Numbered from the stretch's first letter, positions 13,017 to 27,248 are shown. The stretch is DNA of 64,000 nucleotides from Trichoplax sp. H2 (GCA_003344405.1 NOWV01000079.1:186001-250000), one strand, 5' to 3'. Numbers and translations are program-made. Notes: generated by a model from the letters alone, not told the origin.

Positions 13017-16000
13017 AAATTATTTGAACTATTTCCCTTTTTCACATATTCAGAAATAACCAAAAGAGAAGAGTTGAAAGATATTGGCTAGCTCTATGTG
13101 AATTTCTGTCTACTAATTTGGCTCACCTAGACATAGCTGAAAATAAAAGATATTATTAGAATCATCGATTATTATTACGATATGGTGGGGACATCATATG
13201 TACGATTATTACTGTATTTCCAGTCATGATTCTCGATTGATTTCATCCAGTACTAAAGTAGGCCTGTCTGAGGTTTGGTATTAGAAGTACCACAAGTACT
13301 AGTCAACAATTTCTGAACTAATTGAGATTTTTTACAGCTATCCACGACGTTTTAAAAGTGTAAACTTTACATTGGCAACATAGAATAAGTCATCAACTGT
13401 AAGATTCTTTATCTGTCTTATCCGCAATGTGTAGGTCAATAATGATTCTACAATAATCCCTCCCGAATATCTGTTAAACTTCCAATTCGGATAACTTAGC
13501 TCCAACACTTTAAGTATTATTAATTATATCCAATCTGTAACATAATATAATCCTTAAAGATGTTAATTCATCGTAAAACTAACAAGTTTAGGTCTTTATG
13601 AAATTCTTACAATCAATGAACGAGCTATTTGATAAGTAGGAGAAAAATGGTTAAAGTTTATGAATCTTGCTAAAGTAACTGGTCAATTATCTATATATGA
13701 TCGTAATATATTAGCATCGACTTCAGATTTGAATTGGAAAATAACGTATTTGATCGATTACTGCATGGCTATTCTGTGATTCAAAGATGTATTTATTGCA
13801 TTTTTCATGCCACTAATGTAATATATAAATTACACAACCTTCATTCTACCGAAAGAAAATGCTATGTTGTTTGAAGGGTACATACAATTTAGCATTATAA
13901 AGTACGATGATAATTGTTCTTTTTAGTATTTAAAAAGAGCTATATCAGGTCATTGAGTGAGTAGAGGATTCTAGAATTAGACCAAGAACCCTCTTTACTT
14001 ATCAAAGAATATAATGTGCTAGATTATTTTCGTATTTAATATTATATTTCGTAAATTTATGCTTAGAAGCAAATTCTACTCCTGTATTAGAATTGTTAAT
14101 TGTTATTTTTACAAATTATTTAACAAGCTAAATCGATTATAAAGAAGTAAATATTTATTACAGAAATAAATAGTAAATGAGATCGTATATTGTTAGATCT
14201 CAATCTGATCATCAGCGATCGAGTTAGAGGCATATGCTGAGCTTACTTTCGAGTATCTACACCTATTTTCATTTAAGCTATTATGATGAAATATAACAGC
14301 TATTCAGTACAGTTTATATAATAAAAAATTCGGCTGCTTTAGCAATTTCTCACTAGATAAATCACCTATAGTATACTACCTGAAAGCAATAATGATTAAT
14401 TTGTATCTGATAGCTTTCGAATCAGTACTAACGGAATGGTTCATGATAATTTCAAGTCATTTTTCTGTGATATATCTTTTGAGAGGTTAATTCGCAAAAT
14501 CTTACGCAGGAGATTCGAAAATGAGGAAGTAAACATGTGATTTTAGCATGTAATCAATTAGTTAAATCTTGAATTAATATCGAATTATTCTGCATTGCAG
14601 TTTCTTCAAAAGATTTAGTTCTAACAAGTTTTTTATATTTCCTTGCAAACAATAAAAGGGAAATTCATTACACTAAACGATAAATTTTTAATGCAATAAT
14701 CACCGGCAGCAAGTACGTAACGTGTAAAGTGTAATTTCTCTTCAAAACGCGAAATAAGACACATTCAAACGTAAATAGACGAGAGTAAAGTTACCGGAGT
14801 TTTTTAAGTTGTCTATAATCGGTAAACCACAAATTAGAGTAGAAAGAAATAACAATTCATTCTTTTAAAGCATGTAAAAAGGCAAATATATCTCTAGTAG
14901 CAATCCAATAGTCTTGGATTATCATAATCAAGCTAAACCATCTTAACATGTTGCCCTTATAATTATCGTACTATGTTTCTTGTTTAGTTATGATTTAAGT
15001 GAGCCTATGGTTTTAATTGTATCCTTACCATCTTGTCCAGTGTCAGCAATTTTAAGTTACGTAGAAGCTTCTTTTACCCAAGTTTATCCGAAATTGGAAC
15101 GATAAGGAAGACTTTCATGATACTTAGAAACTACTAATTTCTAGTTTGAACTAATATCCAACAGCAGATTGCAATGTGCAAATATATTCTATTTTCTCTT
15201 ACCGTCATCGCTTTATAGCTACAGTTAAAAGATTGAAGAATATAAAAAGGCGGTCCTAGTTGCCCTTGGCAACTCAATTAATTAAATACGGAGACAAAAG
15301 ATCGCGATGATGGATAAATTTATGTGTATATAATTTCCAAAGGTAGGCTATTGACATTGTAAAATAATTCTTTTCCCTCTATTATAACACATGCGGAACT
15401 CAAGAAATCGTAACAGTTATCAGAAGAATCACTTATTACGGTACCGATAACTATCATAGATAACTAGGTATCTGCATATGTTATATAACACATTATCTTA
15501 CAGAATAGTTCATCACAATTATTTAAGATTAACTCGACTAGAATTACGAAATAGCATCATTTTTCAGATCCTAATACGTTATCATAATTTTTTATGGATC
15601 GAAATTAAAGAATTTACTAGAAAATGCAAGAGACAAATGATTTAGTTTATCAATTCAATCTTCATTTAATTGAATCCTATCTATAAATACAGTTAATATT
15701 TATTATTTACTGATACGTGTATTTCAAGAATGTTATAAAGTAATCAAGCTAAACGACCATTATAATCTTGGTTGTAAAAGATAATGATTTCAGTTCTATT
15801 GGTCCAGTATTATTGCAATGATCTTGGATTTACCAATTATTGTAATAAAGAATGGAATTCAATAATAGCTACTCTTTTGGCTACTTTTCAATCACGATTG
15901 ATTCAACATAATTAACTACAATATAATTAAAACATACAAAAATATATTTAAACATAACAATTGATGTCTAAATGAAACATATTGACACATATTGCAAAAG

Positions 16001-17589
16001 AGCAAGACGAACGATTGAAGAGAATTTATAATTTACCTTGCTGATATACGTATATTGTATTTTAAAAAGTTTTATATGGACTTACTTACAGACCTGAAAT
16101 CATGTATTCCATTAAGTTAATACAATCCAAAATCTGTATATAGTAATGCCTGTAGCGGCTTTAAAATTTATTTGGAAATTTAAATGCGATGTTGATCTGT
16201 TTTGGTGATAAAAAGATATCGATTTCTAAGAATGACACGCTTGGAATTGGTTCTAGTATGATCTAAATTTTTCCTTTTTAATTACGATACCGAGTTTTCA
16301 TATTTATTACCGTACTAAATACCGCAGTATTTCTTGTAAAATTTCAAGTTTAGCATTCTTAATTTGAAAATTGCTATCGTCAGACAAGTCTTCTTCGAGA
16401 TCTCTATTATTATAATAAATTAATTATAACGAATTAATTTTCAAACTAAAATTTATTTATGGCTTCCCCAATTCTAAACGTACGAGAAACTTTATTAATT
16501 TTACTAATTTCCATGAATGATTCAAGGCAGATACTCGCTATTTTACATCATGACAGTGATTGATTGTATAAACAAAAAGGAATTACAGGTTTTGGCGTAT
16601 GCTACATGAAGCAATATATATTTAGTTATTACTAAATGGGCTAATTTCTAATCAGGGATAATATTTTAGAACTGCAATGATATAACTTAAGCCGTTGAGA
16701 TACAATCCAAAATTAATTGACCTCCTACTTTGTTAAAGTTGTTCATATATCATTTCAAGTCGATCATTCCTGAAATGAGTAGCTGTTTTTCTTCATGAAA
16801 TTATACGGCAATGTTAAGTACTTTTATATAGTGATTTTAAAAATGTGCTATTGTAATTTTTTATAGAACTATTTTATGCGGTGATTGCATAAAACTGTAC
16901 GTGGACGATATAACGAAAGTGTGTACAACTGTATGATGTTTGTTGATTTCGATTTTGACTATAACAATTCCCATAAGCTAGCTGGAACCTATTAAAGTAC
17001 AAAATCGCATACGGAATTGTCTTAGTGTTTAATACTGAATTTGCTTCATCCAATGGTCTAGTAATATCTATCCGGCCATTCTTGAAATTTGACTGCGATA
17101 TTTCCATTGTAGTCTTTGTCAGGAACTTAATTTGATACCATGAAGTTAGCATGAAAAATTTTCTGCAATCAGGTTTTTAAAGCAATGTCAAAATAATTGG
17201 GTAGAAGGAATAAATTTTATTCGTGAAAATTAGATAAATTGAAAAATGTATCAGTAGTGTAAGCCGCTTTATATAAGAACTAGTAAAGCAATATCTTATA
17301 AATCATGCTTTTATAGCTACTGAGTAAATTATACAACTTCATGTAATGATTACTACAGATGATTAAGTGGACGAGAGTATCAGGTTAGATATTAATATAT
17401 CAAAGTATAGCTGATAGCATGATTACGTACTATTTGCTATCGTTATTGTTGAGACAGCACACAAGATTAAGATTTTTAAATTAAACAGAGTTATAAAAAG
17501 ATATTAAGGCATAAACCTGGGTTATTCAGTAGTTGATAAATAGTAATAAGTGTCGGTAGAAAATGAATCTGAAGTTAATAAAGGTTTTG
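13017..17589. other. Intergenic, no gene seen; one X-box-like palindrome
   Basis: About 4.6 kb of AT-rich DNA. No convincing frame; the frame at 16874-17152 (-) has no recognisable content. The only standout is an RFX X-box-like palindrome at 15259-15273, listed separately. Confidence 0.5.
15259..15273. promoter_or_regulatory. Perfect X-box-like palindrome (RFX type)
   Basis: The 15-mer GTTGCC-CTT-GGCAAC is a perfect 6+3+6 inverted repeat matching the RFX X-box consensus GTNRCC(N0-3)RGYAAC. RFX sites usually sit shortly upstream of ciliary genes, but no gene start was found next to it here. Binding is inferred from sequence only. Confidence 0.35.
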
Positions 17590-17707
17590 AGGATATACTG
17601 CAACTACGTAATCACCCATACTCTAATGAAAGTCACACAAAGGTAATGTAGAAATACAGCACCTAGATAGCCACCCATACTCTACTGAAAGCAACGCAAA
17701 GGTAATA
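17590..17707. repeat. Two-copy direct repeat, 59 bp unit
   Basis: Two adjacent units (about 17590-17648 and 17649-17707) share CACCCATACTCTA-TGAAAG and CACAAAGGTAAT/CGCAAAGGTAAT. They lie about 95 bp beyond the VAT1-like stop codon (3' side of that gene), so they may be in its 3' UTR. Confidence 0.6.
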
Positions 17708-17801
17708 AAATCAAACGTCAGAAAATAAAGAGCAAAACGCCAATTAAACGATCGCCCTTAGGAATGACATCAAGGTGAATTCTTCACAAAAGAAAATAAA
17801 T

Positions 17802-20115
17802 TTAGACAGTAGTTGGTGATTTGCTCGGTTTCAGTACAACTTTACCAATATTTTTTCGTTCATATATGCGACGGAAAGCTTCAGCAAACTGGCGAAAAAA
17901 CAACTTGTATCAATTTTACTGCAATAAATTACGGCTCTATTGATAGCTTTATAAATTCTTTTTTAAATGATTTTACATACTAATAGTGCGTTAAAAATGT
18001 GATCAATTTATTTTGCTTTGCAAATTGTCTTACATTTTCAAAATCATGAACAGAATCGATCTTAGGCTTAATTATTCCTTCCTTATACCATCGAAGAATG
18101 TCGTTCATAGCAACTGAAAGAGAGCCTTTATAGTGACCATCAAATACGGATTGAAGATTGACTCCCCCTATCATCTTACTATCGCACATCAAGTCCATTG
18201 GATTTTTAGATGACGAGTTCCAAAACTGCATTAATGATTTTTAGAAACGTTTCAGAAATCAATTAAAATCTTAATTGATAAGATTTGAATGTTTAATACT
18301 GTACGGAAATCAATTACTGTATTTGAAGATGTTCCATTGAAATACATAATTTCTGTGATTTATTTCCTGCATGTAGGTTAACATTTCGACTTTGTTAAGT
18401 CGATGTACGTACCGTTTTAGCTAGATGGATTAAGCTACGTTTCTCACCGTTGATAGCAGTTGTGCAGCCTATGATATTAGATTGAAGATATTCAGAAACT
18501 TACATTTGGATATACCGTTGCCTATTAGTCAGTATTAGAAGTCTATAGCACAGTTTATAGGTACTTTACATAAAGGCAATCGTGAATTGATGTATGCATG
18601 ATTCAGGTAATATTTGCTGGGTACGATAAACACTGAATACTTACCGTATAAAATCTGCCTGCCAAAAGGTCTTACCACTTCATAATTTTTTTTATTATCA
18701 CCGGCGCCCAAAGGATCCAAAACTAAATCAACCCCATCTGGTTCCATTCTAGATTTTTGAATAAATGATATAAAGAGGAATAGAATATTCACTAAAAGGT
18801 CATAAACTAACTGATATCTATGAATTTATAAGTTATTTACAATTATATATTTGGTTTCTAATAAAGTTTATTTATTGACATAACAACGCACTGTTTTATT
18901 TCTTTAACATAATCTTTGTTTCTGTAATCAATCAACTGTGAATATCCATTCTTGAGCGCAGATTCGTTCTATTTGATGGCAAGCACAAATACAAATAGAA
19001 TTGTTCAACTTTATAGTGACACATCAAAAACAATTGAGTAAACGGTTTTGCACGCTACTATACTATTATCATTTTAGCCGTACATAAATCACATACCTTT
19101 TCTTCAGAGCATGTGCCATATAATGTTACCTTAGGGACAGTTTTGCATAACTGGCCAACAGCAGAACCCTAATTGCAATACCAAACGTATTTAATGTAGG
19201 AAATTACAATTTCTTACGTAAAAATAAGAACTGGTTGCGCCTCTTATCAATGAATAAGCTAATTTACGAAACTTACAATACCACCGGCTGCTATGTGGCA
19301 TAAAACGGTTTGCCCTGATTGCAAATTTCCAGATTTAAATAACGCCAAATAGGCCATCAAATAGCTAACTGGTATGGCGGCTGCATCTTCAAAAGTCATT
19401 TTTTCAGGCATTAGCCATACAAAGTCTTTATCTGCAACAACGTATTCACTCCAACCACCCCGAGGACAGAGGGCAATAACCCTGGCTCCAACCTAAATAT
19501 CACAGAAGGATATTTTATCTCTACACATTACGCTCTGCCATAGAAGGAAATCCAAAGAAAACTGAACTGCTAGTGTAAGCTTGCAAATAAGAGTTATCTT
19601 AACAATTATGTATCAATGCCACAATATGAAAGACTGCTCATTTTCTGCTTATGAATAGTTAATGAATTCTATACTGCATGATGTAAACTAAATTGCCGCC
19701 AATGGGCGCATATCAAATCACTTACCACGCCATCGACCCCTTCACCAAACGAATCTACGTAACCAGAAACTTCATAGCCAAGAACACATGGAGGAGGAGG
19801 ATTAGTACAGTAGAGACCTTGAATAGCCATCATGTCAGGAAAATTAACTCCACTGTGATAAAATGGTACCAAAACAACAATGTTAGAAATTTGCCTCTTC
19901 GATAGTTACACTTGGACAATTAAATCTACTTTTCAATTCGATTACTTAGGAAGGCTAGCACTGTACAGTATACTAGCTTACCAAGCTTCAACTTTAACGC
20001 GAATTTGACCTTCGCCAGGTTCTGGGATGGGATTTTCTTGAATTTGGTGTTTATTGATATTACCAAATTCGCGTAATACCAAGCACCGGTTACTTGTTTT
20101 ATGACCGTTTTGCAT
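17802..20115 (-). CDS. VAT1-like: VAT1-like NADPH quinone oxidoreductase (9 exons)
   Basis: Exons in order on the minus strand: 20115-19982, 19852-19726, 19492-19277, 19168-19097, 18968-18892, 18748-18645, 18468-18413, 18225-18034, 17888-17802. All phases agree and the total is 1065 nt, 354 residues plus TAA. The order of family signatures is complete: GroES-like N-terminal part (GEGQIRVKVEACGVNF, MAIQGLY), PVSYLMAYLALF, the Rossmann dinucleotide motif AAGGIG at 155-160, then GVDLVLDPLGAGD, and the C-terminal IIKPKIDSV and ERKNIGKVVL. No structural-zinc Cys cluster is present, as expected in the zinc-free quinone oxidoreductase branch of MDR enzymes. The closest match I recognise is VAT1/VAT1L, a cytosolic and membrane-associated protein of vesicles and mitochondria in vertebrates. 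Introns are short (64-280 nt). Start chosen at the ATG before QNGHKTSNRC, 45 codons ahead of the first intron. Confidence 0.92.
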
Positions 20116-20973
20116 GTTTGAATCGATTTGTGACTATGAAAGTATAGATTATTTTTTAAATTAAGCCTGCATCAGTGAAACGCGAAGATTGGACTACAAT
20201 CTACGGTAATTTACAGTAGCATCCAATTTCTCATTCCTTTCTTCTCTGCTTATGCAAAAATTAATAAATTACTACATTAGCAAGTAATTTAGTCACTCTA
20301 GGCTAGCTGTCATCATGACTGGTTGATCATTTGAACGATCAATTTTAAGCAGCAATCTGCCAACTGCCGTGATGACTTGTACCGTCATCCTACGATTATC
20401 TCTCAATTCCTATCTTAAGGATGCTTAATAAAAGCAAACCAAGGCATCCTGTTTCCAAATTACATTGCTTTCATTTCTAAGTCACTGTACTTGCTCTATA
20501 TTAACAACGACTTTATTTTCTATTTTAGGACAATCGACAATATACTGAATCAATTGCCATCACAACCTTTGCTACAGTATCATGGAAGTTAACATCATTG
20601 ACCATCATAATTATTGAAGAGATAAATTGTTTATCTAACCTCCAATTCCAGGTCAGGCAAAAGTACAGTTAAAAGAATAATTGATTCATTACACAATATT
20701 TATCCAGTTGAACAACAGAACAGTACGATGACGACATTTAATAGCTAAAGTAATTAAAAACCACATTTCAATTGGCGAAGCCATTGATTTGGTTTGATCA
20801 GGACAACTTCACTCATTTATATATTTATATGCAGTATGACAGTATTTTGATCATTTTTTATGTTATCAATCGACTACTGTTCTGTAGAGATAGCCCATCG
20901 GAGAGATAATTGAAAACAACATCATTCGCTTAGCTAGACTAATGAATTATTTCAATGTATTTTTAAAGCTCTC

Positions 20974-21240
20974 CTAGCCGCGAATGAGATCAACAACATC
21001 AACATCAAAGGCAAGATGATGCAAACGACCAAAACGATGGCAGTATTTCCAATCATCGAGCAGGTTACGCAGTACAATCTATCAACAAACTACTACTTTG
21101 GTAATCATGGAATCAAACCAATTCATATTCTACTCACCTTGTTCAAATAGGAGGAAAATGTTTTCAATAGTTTGACTGTAGTTTTCAAGGTGGAGAACGC
21201 TTGCGATGATTTATGTCGGAAAGTGAAATTGATCGAGGCC
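20974..21240 (-). CDS. Possible small spliced gene fragment, unidentified
   Basis: On the minus strand a frame from about 21240 to 21138 ends at a strong donor (AAG|GTGAGT), a 59-nt intron (21137-21079) ends TTGATAG, and the next exon 21078-20974 continues the frame to TAG. The second exon encodes a compact stretch with DDWKYCHRFGRLHHLAFDVD. GC is a little higher than the flanks. The 5' border is unknown and no family is recognised. It lies about 860 bp upstream of the VAT1-like gene on the same strand. It could be chance. Confidence 0.25.
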
Positions 21241-21329
21241 TTTTATAACATCGATTTAAACTCATGACGTCGTTCTTTCCTTTTGCCCAGTCGCGTCACG
21301 TTCCTCAATCAACCGTACCGTCTGCGAGT

Positions 21330-21600
21330 GAGCCACAGCACATTGTACTCTAAAAAATCCATACAGAGCCAATCCGCATACAGTACAAAGTCGTTCGCTT
21401 ACAGTGAACTGTACTGTAAACTCCAGACTCTAAAATCCAGGACAGTACCGTATCCAACCGATCCACGTCTACAGTCTTAATCGCCTAAAAATAGATTCGA
21501 TTTGAAGTAGATTAGACTTGATGGCCGGGCCTATAGCCTCGCAGTTCAGTACTGTCCTGCGAGTCTATACAGTACAGTACAGTAAGTGAACATTACGTTC
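21330..21600. repeat. Region rich in CAGTAC/TACAGT motifs
   Basis: Short palindromic words such as CAGTACTGT (21547-21555) and TACAGTACAGTACAGTA (21568-21584) recur many times here and more thinly up to about 24080. GC is higher than the surroundings. No protein is assigned. Confidence 0.5.
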
Positions 21601-21930
21601 ATTATTTACTTAAGGGTATGACGTAATGGTTAGCGGTACAGTATTGGACGCACCGATCCCTCTTGTAAATAAAAATTCCTGGTCTTCCAGTTTAACCCAA
21701 TGGCGATTCCTTCTGACAGTGTAATTTATACAATTATGATGTATGTATGATACTGTATCCTACTCTTGTGTAAACAACTTGACGACATGATAGCGAAAGG
21801 CCTTGATGGCGTTATGCCCTTTCTGTTGAAATGGAGTAGTAGGAATCTACAGTACTGTAGGATTGTCAACGATGATGTAGATTTCAGCTAGCATCGACCT
21901 GATCGCATAGCACTTACTGAGGTAGTTTAG

Positions 21931-22428
21931 TTATTTCGCTATTTTGCCTTGAAACTGATTCTGATTGAGTTTTTTGGACATAACTGAATGATTCTCGGTA
22001 AACGAATCGCATTGAAATATTGCCATATTTATCTGAATCGATTAGTCTAGTCCATTAATACCATCAAGAATGAGGACAAAATAACATATTAACAGATATT
22101 TTGCTATTTTGCCTTGAAACTGATTCGGATTGAGTTTATTTGGCATAACTGAATGATTCTAGGTAAACGAATCGCATTGAAATATTGCCATGTTTATCTG
22201 AATCGATTAGTCTAGTCCATGAATACCATCAAGAATGAGGACAAAATAACGTATTAACAGTTATTTCGCTATTTTGCCTTGAATCTGTTTCGGAATGAGT
22301 TTTTTTTTTGACATAACTGAATGATTCTAGGTAAACGAATCGCCTTGAAATATTGCCATGTTTATTTGAATCGATTAGTCTAGTCCATTAATACCATCAA
22401 GAATGAGGATAAAATAGCGTATATTTGA
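21931..22428. repeat. Three-copy tandem repeat, 165 bp unit
   Basis: Three direct copies starting near 21931, 22096 and 22261; the anchor GCTATTTTGCCTTGAA is at 21938, 22103 and 22268, exactly 165 bp apart. Copies share GATTGAGTTT, AACTGAATGATTCT, GGTAAACGAATCGC, GAAATATTGCCAT and ACCATCAAGAATGAGGA. Identity is high, with a longer T run in the third copy. No coding frame is shared by all copies. Confidence 0.9.
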
Positions 22429-25400
22429 TCAGTTGAACTTTAAACTAGCGGATCAATCTTGATCCAAACTAGCTATACCTAATGTTATAGTGGATTAAAG
22501 CTACTCGAACGAGGATGATCAGGATTGAATTAGTAACGAAATTAGAAGACTAAATTAAATTGCGTCCTAACACCTACTTTGCCGTTTTCGACAAATTGTG
22601 ATTGACGAAGTGCTATACCTATAGATAAAGATAAATAATTAACATCGCTTGATTTTGTTTACTTTATATTTGCATTCCTTCTACTGTACCATTTTCGATG
22701 CAAAGCGAATAATTTATAAATTGATAACAGTATTTTGTTAGACTGTTCTTATCTTTACTCTTAGGTACTTTACCATTATCAGCATATTATCATTGATAAA
22801 GTGTTATACTGTACTTATACAGAAATAAATAGCAACGGTTTGCTCAATTATTCTACGTCGGGTATAACAAATCTAATCAACAGTGCTAGAAATAATTATT
22901 GTCAACTTTATTATTTGACGTTTTCTACCAGTAATTTATTATACGTGTTTGGACAGTAATATTAGACTTGAGATTGTTACTAATCACGGTTAATCTGTAT
23001 TCTGTAATTTAGGGCAATAAATTGATTGGCTATACAACAAAAGGCCATAGTCATGCGATCCATATTCAAATTAAATTGCAACTGCACTCAATTGGAATAG
23101 GCGTAATTCTATCAAAGTATGACTACATTTTATTGAATAATTTACATGGTAAAATGTCATAAATCAAAACTAGATCATATAGTTTTGCCCTGAGCTGAAG
23201 TACGTATATCCATAAGCATGAATCTTTGTTATGAATGTTTCCAACTACATGATATTGAGGGAAATTGATTAAACCTAAGCATAAACTACCGACTCGTAGA
23301 AGTGTTGATCGTTACACAGCTGCTTCTCGATAGTAAGCCACACATGTATGATTCCCGTTTTATGAGTAGTTACAGTACTACAGGTTAGCACTACATACTA
23401 CTGAATTTAATATTTCTGCCGCATCTGACAATGAAATAAAATTAAACATATTCTTGATTTCTTATATATCGTCAATATTTGTCTTATTAAGATGCCCTTC
23501 TGATATTACCAGACATCGTTGTTCTTGTAGTACCTTGACTTTGTGATTACATTGGTTGCAATAATGATAGTTTTTAACTTGATTAAAATTAAGTTATGAA
23601 ATGCAATAGCAAGTAACAAATAATATTGCCAAATGATCTCCAACTCACTAACTTGTATATATACTGTAACTGTGTGAGTATTATTTGCACAAAAAAGCTG
23701 AATAACATATCGGAATCTGGGATATTAGATAATTCCAAAATTCACGGATAGTTCAATTTTCCTGACTATGATCATGTAGATTGTAAGAATAACAATAATG
23801 AAAATAATGAAATTCGTAGGACCACTTCTTTCATGCAAGTGGTTCATTATGGGCATTTATGAAGAATTGATTTCGTTCAGAATTAACGCCACACTTTATT
23901 AATAAGACATTGAAGGGAACAATTTGTAAGCCTTTGCGCTAGTTGGAGGATAGTTCGACAAAGGTAATATCATGCGACTGAAGAATGCGAAGATTGAACA
24001 GTCAAGGTGCCAGTAAAACAAAAGGTCCTGAGTAAATCTATCAGCCAAGTTTAATATTGCCCGTAAAATGTATATAGTACTGTACAACGTATGTTGTGGG
24101 AGATTTCAAATAAAGTAGTAAAAGACTGCAAATTCCAATTTTAATAACGCTACGAATTAGGCTTGTAAATATATCTATAACCTTATCACATCATTTACGT
24201 AATTCGAATACAAGTAATATTTCGTATATCAACTTAACCGTATAAAGATGAAGCTGAAATATCATGATTAACAATAACAAGAACAATCTAGCCATATAAA
24301 TAATACGTCAAAATAGGGGATGCACCAAGTTCTAAATTACTGCTAATTTACAACTAATTGCACTCAAGATATGGAATTCCACAAACAATTTTAAAGTTGA
24401 TTTAATTTATTTTATTAGCTAAATGAAAATTTTAGAGCTATTTTATGAATCTCGTCAGACACTTGGGTAGTTCTGTAAATGTGAATTATGAATGGTCAAG
24501 TGGATCCGTATACTAAATCGTTCTTTGCTTGATATACGACATTCGCTAACCAACTGCATAAATGCGGTACAAAATAGCTGTGCATTAGGAAATTGTTCTG
24601 AAACATCGGGAATAGAATCAATGTTAAAATTTATCAGATAAGCAAGATAAAACTGGAGATACTCTTCCCGATGTCATAGTCCCATTAGAGTTTCGTTAAT
24701 GTAAAGCTTCTCATCCTCTCAGCATCACTACTATATATTGAAGATTTGATCCAAAGCAGTTCGAAGCGTGCAATTACTTTATGTGCAAGTTCAATTGTAT
24801 CATTTAGAACATGTAGGATAGCATTCCAGTACAGTAGAAAGCCACTGTTGATAACACAGCTTATGTCGTAAAACCACAGGCGATTATGTAAAGCAGCGGG
24901 CGTTTTGTTATTAATTTACCGTCGTTAATTCAACCCGACATAAAGAACTAATTGTTATTAATGCTCTCATAAAGTTTGATATTTTAGCAAATGTCGTAAA
25001 TAATACATGTAATATCCAAACTATCACGGGATCCCGCGTCATTTTTATCTCCATACGATTATTTTTTAAACTTCTTCATAAATTTCACAAAAAATTAAAA
25101 CCATTACGTTAGAGCTGCGGTAAGTAATACGATTTGACGTATAACTATGAGATTTTTGTCACACACTTTGTTAAACGTAAAAGTTTCCTTATTTTTATCA
25201 GACAATGTCATGGATAAAGTCTGTTAATTATAAGCATTGACGATGTTAATTAAGGATATCAGTTGATATAAGAAAAACTTAAGTTAATACAGTTTTACTC
25301 TATCAATGTCTGCAAAGGGTAATGAGCACGATACTTCCCTAACATCTGGCTTTTATGACAAAAGAAAGAGGGCGTTTTCCTTATTTAAAGTTATCTTCCC

Positions 25401-27248
25401 GTAAAGCTGTAAATCAAGATTAACTATTATCGCATGTTTAATACATAAATAATAACACTTGAATAGCCGTAATACGACTAGAACTTATTGCTGTAATACC
25501 ACATGCAAACATTTTTTACAATAGTAATTAAAATATTTGAAATATGCGCTGGAAAATGACACTGCTATATCAGTGAAATGCGGATTTTCCTGATGTCATT
25601 ATCCTGATTATGACATCAAGATTAATAAAATGAGATTGAATCAGGGCCATATTTCCAAAAAAAGTTTTGCTTAATCAATATCAAAAAATGCTACCAGAAA
25701 GTAGCCAACTTATCCATGATGAAAACAAAGTTTCAGAATTCGTTCCACGTTTTTCAGAAAATCGCTAGTGGCTCGATTATCATTTTACCATCAAAGGACG
25801 AAATCTAGTTCAATTCTATCTAGACATAATATGAAACTCAAAAATACATAATAGCAGTATCTCGTGCAGTAGCTCTAATTAGGACATTTATAATCCTAGG
25901 TTATCTGTAATTTATACTTCAGAATAATCACAAGGACAAACATAATTTATCGCGTTTATGTATCGAACTAGCTTTTGAAAGGTAGTCAGAATAAAAATCA
26001 TGACATTTAAGTGTGGTGTGATGCTACAGCGTTAAGCTGTGGATTAATCTAATTAGTCAATTTGTCGAAAAATATAACTCTCTGAATCATTCGTTGATAA
26101 TCTCCATAATAATATGAATCAAAATAACGTTAGTGGATAAAATTTATCTAAAAGCTATCAGCCATAACGAATTACCAAACTGTAATGAATTATAATGATT
26201 TTTTTTAAGGAACCCGCAATTATTTTTCTACATCTTTTTTGTTAAATAAGTTATGCCTACCTATTTAATATCAGCGGGTCTCCACAAAACTGCACGTGAT
26301 TAAAAAGCTGATGCATGGGATTTAAAGTAGACTGCTGTGTATTAATTATTACAAAATACGGATCATAACAATTAAGCCTAATTCATGTTACTGATCATCC
26401 ATTGTAATTTCAAGACAGCCTGGATTATTACTCTTGCCACCCACTGTGCTATCTCTACTTTCCAAGAAAAAAAATGCATCCTTCATTGTGCGGCTAGTAT
26501 TTACTTATTTTATAATTTACTGGTACTTTTCGTTAGGATAAATCGTATATCTATGCGCCCTGAATATTTCTTATTATTTCCTAGCATACTAATCCTTCTA
26601 TTTTCGAAATTAGTAAGTTATTCAGATGGGCGTGGGCATTTAGCTACCATCATAGCCATCTTATAAAGTCAAATTATAAATGATCATATTTGATCTAATG
26701 AAGGGCAAAGAATACTTCGTCAACATTGCATGTAAATCGCTGACAAAGGTTTGCTTATTGAATAATTACGACTGGTCCCATGAGACCTGATAGTACATGT
26801 ATCTGATCACCACATAATTTATTCTAACCTGTTTTAAATTATTACTTGCTGATAGATTCAAGGACAGCATCAAATACTTCAGGCCATTACTTATTCTAAT
26901 TGGTTAAAGAAATCTGTATCACGATCTTTTAATGTTCAAAAGGCACTAGAACTTGTAAAGGAGATATGAAAACTATTTAATAACACTTGCAGCTTGTTCC
27001 GTCTTCTATAAAGCAATTTATTTTCAGTTATCTTTTCGTTTCTTTCAATTGCAAGATCAGAATAAGCAAATAGTCTAGTCAGATAAAATTTAAGCAAATT
27101 TTCTAAAGCTATCTCACATATGTATATTACATACCATCAACGCCTACTATCCAACTCATAAACGAAAAGTTCAAGAACAGTTTATTACCTAGCTTTTCTG
27201 CCTGTAACATCGCTTTTACGGGTGTATGTTAATTCAAGTAAGGGAAGA
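22429..27248. other. Intergenic, no gene seen
   Basis: About 4.8 kb of AT-rich DNA. A hydrophobic 93-codon frame at 26385-26666 (+) has no splice partner or known motif and is not called. The reading frame of the CARD exon is open back to about 27162, so an upstream first exon cannot be excluded. Confidence 0.5.

Noticed and set aside
26385-26666. Hydrophobic 93-codon frame upstream of the CARD exon
   Set aside because: Composition typical of AT-rich noncoding DNA; no domain and no splice link.
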